A DNA stretch of 19,304 bases from the NCBI GenBank assembly GCA_910585605.1, contig CAJUFL010000066.1:1-19304 (forward strand). Reading direction: 5' to 3'. Every line of letters starts with the position of its first letter. The stretch's first letter is position 1. Made by a program: the position numbers and the translations under genes. The DNA comes from an uncultured Lachnospiraceae bacterium. GTDB lineage: Bacteria > Bacillota > Clostridia > Lachnospirales > Lachnospiraceae. The notes under the pieces are model-generated. The model was not told where the DNA came from, searched no databases, and worked only from the letters and a program-made list of their open reading frames with translations. Below are positions 14,582 to 19,304 of the stretch, in pieces.

Positions 14582-14944
14582 TTATTCCTCTTTCCCTTTT
14601 TCCTCTGTCTGACATAAAGCCTGCAAATATCCCATTAACCTGGACTTTTTTGTAACATCCAATGTATGATATTGCTGCAAAAGAATATAATCCTCTGATT
14701 GTTCATCCACCAGCATATAATCTACATCCCATTTATCCTGATTATCGGAAGTATCTGATAATAATTCATTGGGTGTTGTCTGCAATGCCTTGCATATTAT
14801 CATCAGCTTATCTGCCGCCGGGTTTGTCTTTTTATGTTTCCAATCGCTGATTGTACTGGGGGTAATGCCTGTTCTATCTGCAAATTCCTTCTGGGAAATC
14901 CCCAGTTCTTTTATTCTCTGAAAAATACGCTCACTGATTATCAT
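14582..14944 (-). CDS. XRE-family transcriptional regulator
   Basis: A 120-residue DNA-binding protein. It has a Cro/C1-type helix-turn-helix at the N-terminus (ISERIFQRIKELGISQKEFA, then the recognition helix TPSTISDWKHKK). A C-terminal acidic and helical part (about 60-120) may bind a ligand or mediate dimerisation. The frame is open to 14995, but the family normally starts at MxISERIF, and a GGGGAGG lies about 15 bases before the ATG at 14944. It lies 64 bp upstream of the ABC-like pair and 77 bp downstream of the Rpn gene, all on the same strand. It is a candidate regulator of either; its own DNA target is not identified. Confidence 0.85.
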   Translation of the reverse strand: MIISERIFQRIKELGISQKEFADRTGITPSTISDWKHKKTNPAADKLMIICKALQTTPNELLSDTSDNQDKWDVDYMLVDEQSEDYILLQQYHTLDVTKKSRLMGYLQALCQTEEKGKEE

Positions 14945-15021
14945 ATGCCCACTTACAAACCTCCCCAAAAAATGTATTGAATACTTCAATGCCATTCAAT
15001 AACCCTTATCATCACACTGTT

Positions 15022-15912
15022 TCAATACATATTCTCATATATCTGGTCTATATCATATTCCGGTGCAAAATTTTCTGCCACTTCTATGATTCTTTTAATA
15101 ACTTCTATATCTTCTTCTAAACTGTCTGCTATCTGTTCTGCACTCTGTTTTCGAATCAGCTTTTTGCATATTTGCTCAATCAAGTGCCTATTAGCTCCCT
15201 CGGCTCTTCCTTCCGCTCTTCCTTCCGCTCTTCCCTCTTCCCTTCCAATTTTCCTCTCTTCTCTTCTGGCATCATCCATAAACACCTGCAATGTCATATA
15301 TTCCCGCCTCCATTCCTGGCTCTCCTTTACTCGGGAAACCTCTGCTTGCAGTGCATTGGCAAAGTCCCCTTTCGGTGCCATTCCATTGAAAAAATCCATC
15401 AATGCTTGAAATTCTACATCTATATCATCCATAGTTCCCACTGTATTGATAAATATCTTTTCTGTTCCGTCCCCTAATGCCAGAGAAAAATCCTTCTTAC
15501 AAATGTTTTCGAATGGATAAATATGCCTTCCTTTTCCAAATGGATCAAATGTACATACAAATATGATAACACTCCGGTTTAATTCCCCATAAACCTGTCC
15601 TTTCTCCAACAGATCCAAATCTATCAAATCCTGATAATACCGGGTTCTCTTAACCAGATAATCCCTGCTTGTCGCCTGCATTTCTAAATTGTAGACTGTA
15701 TGCTCATCATCCTCTAACAATACATCTAAACGGATACTCTTCGCATCATACCGGATATCAATTGCTCTTTCATATTCCGGAAATGTGATCTCCTTGATCT
15801 TCACTCCCATAACCATCTCAATAAACTGCTTGCAAAGTTCCTTATTCTGCATTACCTTGCTGAACATAAAATTATCAACAATTGTCAGATCTTCAAATTT
15901 CTTTCTTGTCAT
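15022..15912 (-). CDS. Rpn-family recombination-promoting nuclease (PD-(D/E)XK)
   Basis: A 296-residue protein of the Rpn/PDDEXK transposase-like family. It opens with DLTIVDNFMFSKVM. The nuclease core shows RLDV (Asp63) and NLEMQ (Glu77, Gln79), then RTRYYQDLI (90-98), matching the D...ExQ active site. These nucleases cleave DNA and promote RecA-independent recombination; many are now linked to phage defence. The C-terminal part has a charged repeat (EGRAEGRAEGRAEG) followed by a coiled-coil-like helix. The ATG at 15912 is chosen because AGGAGG lies 7 bases before it. It has an almost perfect promoter flanked by palindromes. The family is mobile and patchy between strains. Confidence 0.9.
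   Translation of the reverse strand: MTRKKFEDLTIVDNFMFSKVMQNKELCKQFIEMVMGVKIKEITFPEYERAIDIRYDAKSIRLDVLLEDDEHTVYNLEMQATSRDYLVKRTRYYQDLIDLDLLEKGQVYGELNRSVIIFVCTFDPFGKGRHIYPFENICKKDFSLALGDGTEKIFINTVGTMDDIDVEFQALMDFFNGMAPKGDFANALQAEVSRVKESQEWRREYMTLQVFMDDARREERKIGREEGRAEGRAEGRAEGANRHLIEQICKKLIRKQSAEQIADSLEEDIEVIKRIIEVAENFAPEYDIDQIYENMY
15203..15234 (-). repeat. 12-bp tandem repeat inside the Rpn gene
   Basis: GCTCTTCCTTCC occurs at 15203-15214 and 15215-15226 with a partial third copy to 15234. It codes the EGRA repeats, and copy-number change keeps the reading frame. Confidence 0.85.
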
Positions 15913-15960
15913 AAGCTTTCCTCCTGATATTATACTCAATTAGCGGTAATAAATCAATAA

Positions 15961-16008
15961 ATGTTGACACAACATACGTATTATCAATATGTTTCCGTTT
16001 ATACGTAT
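15961..16008. promoter_or_regulatory. Palindromic operator-like sites of the Rpn promoter
   Basis: ATACGTAT, itself palindromic, occurs at 15974-15981 and 16001-16008, with centres 27 bp apart. The second overlaps the -10 box. A third symmetrical element, ATGTTG-ACA-CAACAT (15961-15975), overlaps the first. The layout suggests a repressor binding across -10 and the start. Confidence 0.5.
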
Positions 16009-16035
16009 TTTAGTGTGATATAGAATTTTTGTCAA
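16007..16035 (-). promoter_or_regulatory. Near-consensus sigma-A promoter of the Rpn gene
   Basis: TTGACA (16035-16030), a 17-base spacer and TAAAAT (16012-16007). The -35 is perfect, which is the strongest promoter match in the window. Confidence 0.8.
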
Positions 16036-16072
16036 ATAATTTTTTCTTTTGTTTTCATGTTTTTAAACGCAG

Positions 16073-16122
16073 TATTAAAAAACCGAAACATACAGAAACA
16101 CAATTCTTCTTGTTCCGGTTTT
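16073..16122 (-). terminator. Terminator of the unrecognised 323-residue gene
   Basis: AAAACCGGAACA (16122-16111) pairs with TGTTTCGGTTTT (16090-16079) with one G-T pair, followed by a T-run. It lies about 150 bases past the stop at 16269, between that gene and the Rpn promoter. The rest of 15913-16268 is AT-rich with no gene seen. Confidence 0.7.
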
Positions 16123-16268
16123 CCTATTTAAATTTTCTTATTAGTTTATAAACAGCCTTTTTTCTGCATCACCATGCTAAATATGAATGGTCAGTCACTC
16201 AGCAATTAATCCATAAAAATTTATCTTCTTAACATATCCTCATTAAACAATTAAAAACCATTATGAAT

Positions 16269-17240
16269 CTACCATTGCGTAGTATTGTCTTCCGACCCAG
16301 TAAAAGAGATCTCATCCCGTTCGTCAACACGAAGAATCTCAAACATTCTTTGTTCATCCCCTGCTATATTTGAGAATTCTAATCCCGCCTCCGAATTCCC
16401 TTTCCCCCAAAAAAATGATGCAATAGATAAAAAATGCTGCCGTGCTATATTGATAAAATCACTTTGATTCCCTGTATATTTTTTATCTAAAAGATTAACT
16501 GCATACACCAGTGCCTCATCTAAGCTACTGGCGTTTTCCAAACCTTGCATATTTCCGGCTTCATTGGCAGCCCCACCGCCATTTCCGTCAACATGGAAAG
16601 TATAGTAAATAGAATTTCGACATACAAAATAATCTTCTGCATATCCCCTTATAAGAATATTTCTGTTAATTTCTAATAGACTAGAAGGTGCATTCAGTGA
16701 TACACCTTCTAACAACTGGTCTATTCCATTACAGATTTCTTGTATTTTTGATTCTACCTCTGCCTTTGGACCATCTTCCATGATTTCATATCCGGGCATA
16801 TTCCGAATAGCATACGTCATTTGTTGAATTTCATATAATGCCTGATTAAAAGTCTTTCCCTTCAACCTTACTTCCAAATCCCGCTTTATTACCACAAATG
16901 CTGTTGTATGACTTGAAGACATAACCCAATCAGGAAATAGTACCCTCTCATTTAATATGCTAATCGGAGGACGATCAAGTATTATATCATCTATTGTTTG
17001 TGTATTTTTATTCCATTCTATAGAATATGCCTGGATTACTTCCGGATAATGGGTATTTTCAGGTATTGAATCATGCTTCAAACTATCCTCTTGTAATTGG
17101 ATCCGTTCCTTATCTTTGTAACTTATGCGCACATCTTCTAAAATACTCTCTTTTGGCACTACATTGATTGTTTTTTGTAATCCTTTTGAAACCACGCTCT
17201 CCTTTTTAGATTGCTGCCCTAAAATCTCGTATTCTGACAT
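16269..17240 (-). CDS. Unrecognised 323-residue cytosolic protein
   Basis: I do not recognise a family. There is no signal peptide and no membrane segment. The N-terminal ~60 residues are charged and probably disordered. A mixed region follows (DRPPISILNERVLFPDWVM, about 89-107). A helical stretch with FNQALYEIQQMTYAI and KIQEICNGIDQLLEGV covers about 131-180. Then come IYYTFHVDGNGGGAANEAG (216-234) and a helical C-terminal region ending in an acidic tail. AAGGAGGAGGGG before the ATG is a strong ribosome site. It stands alone, with its own terminator, beside the Rpn gene and divergent from the surface module, in an AT-rich setting that suggests an accessory gene. Function unknown. Confidence 0.7.
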   Translation of the reverse strand: MSEYEILGQQSKKESVVSKGLQKTINVVPKESILEDVRISYKDKERIQLQEDSLKHDSIPENTHYPEVIQAYSIEWNKNTQTIDDIILDRPPISILNERVLFPDWVMSSSHTTAFVVIKRDLEVRLKGKTFNQALYEIQQMTYAIRNMPGYEIMEDGPKAEVESKIQEICNGIDQLLEGVSLNAPSSLLEINRNILIRGYAEDYFVCRNSIYYTFHVDGNGGGAANEAGNMQGLENASSLDEALVYAVNLLDKKYTGNQSDFINIARQHFLSIASFFWGKGNSEAGLEFSNIAGDEQRMFEILRVDERDEISFTGSEDNTTQW

Positions 17241-17731
17241 AAATGATCCCCTCCTCCTTAGACTGTATCCTGCTTATATTTAAATACATATGACAAAACA
17301 TATAAATCTTGAAATGTTTTCTAAATTAATGGCTGTACTTAATTCCCATTTTATAAATCAATAATTTATTTACATTTTTAATATATAACATTATCTGCTA
17401 ATATACAATCCTTTCATGTTTAATTTTTCAACTGATATTCTTCATAACTGATCTACCTTAAGACTTACAATTATTAAATTGCACTTTATCCAAAAGCATT
17501 TATTGCACTTGCATGTAACATAACAACCATCTGTAACATATGCACAATTCTCCGATTCTTTTTTATACATATTTTTATAAATCAATTGACACCCCATATT
17601 TATGCATGATATAGTGAAACAGGTAAATTTTAGGATTTTTTCCAATAGGGGACTAAATTATCAAAGCAGATTGTCCGATACATATATTACAGGGCAATTT
17701 ATATTACATAATTGGTAAGGAGGGCGGATTC
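17241..17731. other. AT-rich divergent intergenic region
   Basis: About 490 bases between the unrecognised gene and the surface module. It holds a sigma-28-like promoter (17654-17680) reading right. Several AT-rich -10-like sequences read left, none with a clear -35. A minus-strand frame at 17442-17645 has nine cysteines but no ribosome site and is not called as a gene. Confidence 0.5.
17654..17680 (+). promoter_or_regulatory. Sigma-28 (sigma-D)-like promoter of the surface module
   Basis: TAAA (17654-17657), 17 bases, then CCGATA (17675-17680). The sigma-D/sigma-28 consensus is TAAA-N14-16-GCCGATA. Here the G before CCGATA is T, and the spacing is at the long end. A start near 17688 leaves about 45 bases before the ATG. 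I found no competing sigma-A promoter of quality. Confidence 0.5.
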
Positions 17732-18286
17732 ATGCCGAATCAATCAATAACCGAAGAACGAATCTCTCAAAAATTGTCCCCAGGAACCAAAAAACAAGCC
17801 AAGACAAACGTCGCTATGGTCGCAGTTACAATAACTGTTGCCATTGTACTCGTTGTAGCATTAGTTTTAGTTCTCACTCGACAATCTGCTGAAGCAGGAC
17901 CCAAAAATGCGGTAGTAACACCGGATAATGTGGAAGAAATCCTTGCTGACATGCAGGACCAAAAAGTACAAGCAGGCAGATACGAGGTTACCATGAACAC
18001 GACATGGAACTTTAACAAAGGGGATTCTCCATCCAGTGATGCCTACGTTGAGAACTCTACTGCTAATACAAATGATGTTTATTTTGATATTGTCCGTTCC
18101 GACACAGGGGAAACAATTTTTACCTCTCCTACAATACCTGTAGGCAGTCATTTAGAAAATATAACTCTGGATACTCCTTTGGACAAGGGTACATACGATT
18201 GCGTTCTTACCTATCATCTATTAGACGAAGACGGTAAAGCAATCAGCAAGCTGAATATCAGCTTGTCCATCGTTATCAATAACTAA
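17732..18286 (+). CDS. Single-pass membrane protein with extracellular beta-domain
   Basis: A 184-residue protein. A basic cytosolic N-terminus (1-26) is followed by one membrane helix (27-49, VAMVAVTITVAIVLVVALVLVLT) and an outside domain (about 78-184) predicted to be a beta-sandwich. That domain contains AYVENSTANTNDVYFDIV, TIFTSPTIPVG, and a closing GTYDCVLTYHLLDEDGK plus a final strand. The pattern looks like a family of small anchored Ig-like proteins that I believe recurs in Lachnospiraceae next to secreted surface proteins, but I cannot name it. AAGGAGGG precedes the ATG. The next gene lies 57 bp downstream, so the two form a probable operon. A chaperone, anchor or assembly role for the secreted partner is an inference. 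Confidence 0.7.
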   Translation: MPNQSITEERISQKLSPGTKKQAKTNVAMVAVTITVAIVLVVALVLVLTRQSAEAGPKNAVVTPDNVEEILADMQDQKVQAGRYEVTMNTTWNFNKGDSPSSDAYVENSTANTNDVYFDIVRSDTGETIFTSPTIPVGSHLENITLDTPLDKGTYDCVLTYHLLDEDGKAISKLNISLSIVINN

Positions 18287-18343
18287 ATGACAGGATAATG
18301 AGCTCAAAGCTTACAAAATCAAACATTCAAGGAGGAATCATTT

Positions 18344-19159
18344 ATGAAAAAAACAAGTTTATCCAAATTTATGGCACTTGCTATGACTGGCGTTATGCTG
18401 TGTGCACCACTTAGTGTAAGTGCTGCTCCAACTACTGAAATTACTGATAAAGACGCTGCAACTGGTGGCGTAACAGGTGATGGTAATGTAGAAGCTATTG
18501 TTGATAAGTCTATCTTCAAAGTGGAATTACCTACAGAAGCTGAAGAACCAGCACAGTCAATCTTTAAGTTCACTTTAGATCCACAGGGATTGATTATGGA
18601 GACGGAAGCAGCTGCCCATGGTAATGCTGCATTTGATGGTACCGGTTTCTATTTTACTAATAAAACTACGGATGAAGAGGGCAACGAAGTTACTTCTTAC
18701 AGCTGCTCTAGTGATTCCCTTACTGCAACTAACAAAGGTACAGTTCCTGTTGATGTTCAGTTAGATGCTGCTGCTACATTAACTAATATTTCTTTATCTG
18801 AAGATGATACATTTGAGTCTGACCCTACAGCAGCCAGCGTATATCTTGCACTGATTAGTGGTGATTTTTACGAGCCTTTAAAGGCAGATACTGCAACAGC
18901 AACAATCAACACCAGCCTGGATCCTGCTGTAGAAGGTGCTTATGCTGTAAAATACGATTCAACAGCTGGATATACTTATGAATTAACTCAGGAAGCTATT
19001 GACAATCCTGCTGATTATTTCCCTTCTTTACAATTCAGCTTTTACGGTTTATGTAATACTGCTGGGGATTTTGCCAGCTGGGATGCAGCAAAAGATGATA
19101 CACCTCAGGTTTCTGTTACCTGGACATTGACAGAGCATGTAGAGACTCCTGCTCCGTAA
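18344..19159 (+). CDS. Secreted surface protein, WxL-like end
   Basis: A 271-residue exported protein. Its signal peptide is residues 1-28 (KKTSLSK, core, VSAAPT). The mature part is acidic, rich in Ala/Thr and nearly free of Lys/Arg, like surface-layer or filament subunits. VDKSIFKVELP then IFKFTLDPQGLI (73-84) opens a beta-rich domain. ATNKGTVPVDVQLDAA (128-143) has an N-x-G-x-V-P-V pattern, and the protein ends in VSVTWTLTEHVETPAP. That ending resembles the distal TWxL-x-P motif of WxL cell-wall-binding domains, although the rest does not match WxL well. The IDP/LDP and N-x-(S/G) motifs recur in the C-terminal domain of the protein at 10217-12517. AAGGAGG precedes the ATG, and a strong terminator follows. 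Confidence 0.75.
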   Translation: MKKTSLSKFMALAMTGVMLCAPLSVSAAPTTEITDKDAATGGVTGDGNVEAIVDKSIFKVELPTEAEEPAQSIFKFTLDPQGLIMETEAAAHGNAAFDGTGFYFTNKTTDEEGNEVTSYSCSSDSLTATNKGTVPVDVQLDAAATLTNISLSEDDTFESDPTAASVYLALISGDFYEPLKADTATATINTSLDPAVEGAYAVKYDSTAGYTYELTQEAIDNPADYFPSLQFSFYGLCNTAGDFASWDAAKDDTPQVSVTWTLTEHVETPAP

Positions 19160-19190
19160 AACAAAAAATAATAATCTTTTATAGATGAAT

Positions 19191-19232
19191 AAATAAACCA
19201 GATGCGAAAGAAACCGCATCTGGTTTATTTTT
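19191..19232. terminator. Bidirectional terminator between convergent genes
   Basis: AAATAAACCAGATGCG (19191-19206) pairs perfectly with its complement at 19215-19230 around an 8-base loop. T-rich tails lie on both sides. Confidence 0.9.
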
Positions 19233-19236
19233 GCCT

Positions 19237-19304
19237 TTACACTGCGGAGCAGATCACCGTAAAGTCCCCGCACACCTCTTCTTCCCCGAAACCACAGGGC
19301 AGAA
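19237..19304 (-). CDS. 3' end of a gene running off the window (possible)
   Basis: A frame open from the edge ends in TAA at 19239-19237, directly before the bidirectional terminator. The last residues read CGFGEEEVCGDFTVICSAV. The stretch is GC-richer than the neighbouring genes. Position against the terminator is the main support; no family can be named from 21 residues. Confidence 0.35.
   Translation of the reverse strand, partial: LPCGFGEEEVCGDFTVICSAV

Noticed and set aside
17442..17645. Cysteine-rich 67-residue frame (nine Cys), minus strand
   Set aside because: It begins at a TTG without any ribosome site, and neither internal ATG has one either. The cysteine content is odd enough that conservation would be worth a look, but there is no support for a gene here.
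19049..19273. Minus-strand 74-residue frame across the right-hand terminator
   Set aside because: It reads through a strong terminator and into the antisense of the secreted protein; the neighbouring frame ending at 19237 fits the terminator better.

Overview
The window looks like chromosomal DNA of a motile, low-GC Gram-positive anaerobe, most likely a Lachnospiraceae member (Roseburia/Agathobacter-like). The basis is AT-rich spacers, strong AGGAGG-type ribosome sites, sigma-A promoters with 16-17 bp spacers, a short atypical flagellin beside a MAF glycosyltransferase, a SppA-RDD-YwmB operon, a SleB/CwlJ-type hydrolase and an Rpn-family nuclease. This placement is inference from gene content; no rRNA or tRNA gene is present.

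Left part (1-5480), envelope genes. A PrcB-domain lipoprotein and a SleB-like wall hydrolase lie on the minus strand. The hydrolase promoter carries an exact WalR-type box, and its SD appears to be joined to the start codon by a hairpin. A plus-strand gene encodes a phosphoribosyltransferase-fold protein that has lost the two acidic residues of the PRPP loop. A 35-residue membrane micropeptide lies on the opposite strand just past its terminator. The minus-strand operon sppA - RDD partner - ywmB follows; the first two genes overlap.

Middle part (5481-12517). A stand-alone acyl-CoA carboxyltransferase starts at a TTG and has a near-consensus promoter. Then come a MAF (DUF115) glycosyltransferase and, upstream of it, a flagellin lacking the usual extreme N- and C-terminal segments. 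The two are separated only by a terminator. A 766-residue membrane-anchored surface protein with Ig-like repeats follows.

Right part (12686-19304), more accessory in character. An ABC-2 permease overlaps by 4 bp a gene for an ABC ATPase-like protein whose Walker A, signature and Walker B motifs are all broken. Next are an XRE regulator, an Rpn/PD-(D/E)XK nuclease with tandem EGRA repeats and a palindrome-flanked promoter, and an unrecognised 323-residue protein. On the plus strand, a two-gene surface module (membrane-anchored beta-domain protein plus secreted protein) lies behind a sigma-28-like (motility) promoter. The secreted protein resembles the C-terminal domain of the 766-residue protein.

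Most promising for new biology: the ATP-motif-less ABC pair; the sigma-28-linked surface module; the degenerate PRTase; the micropeptide; and the Rpn/XRE/unknown-protein cluster.
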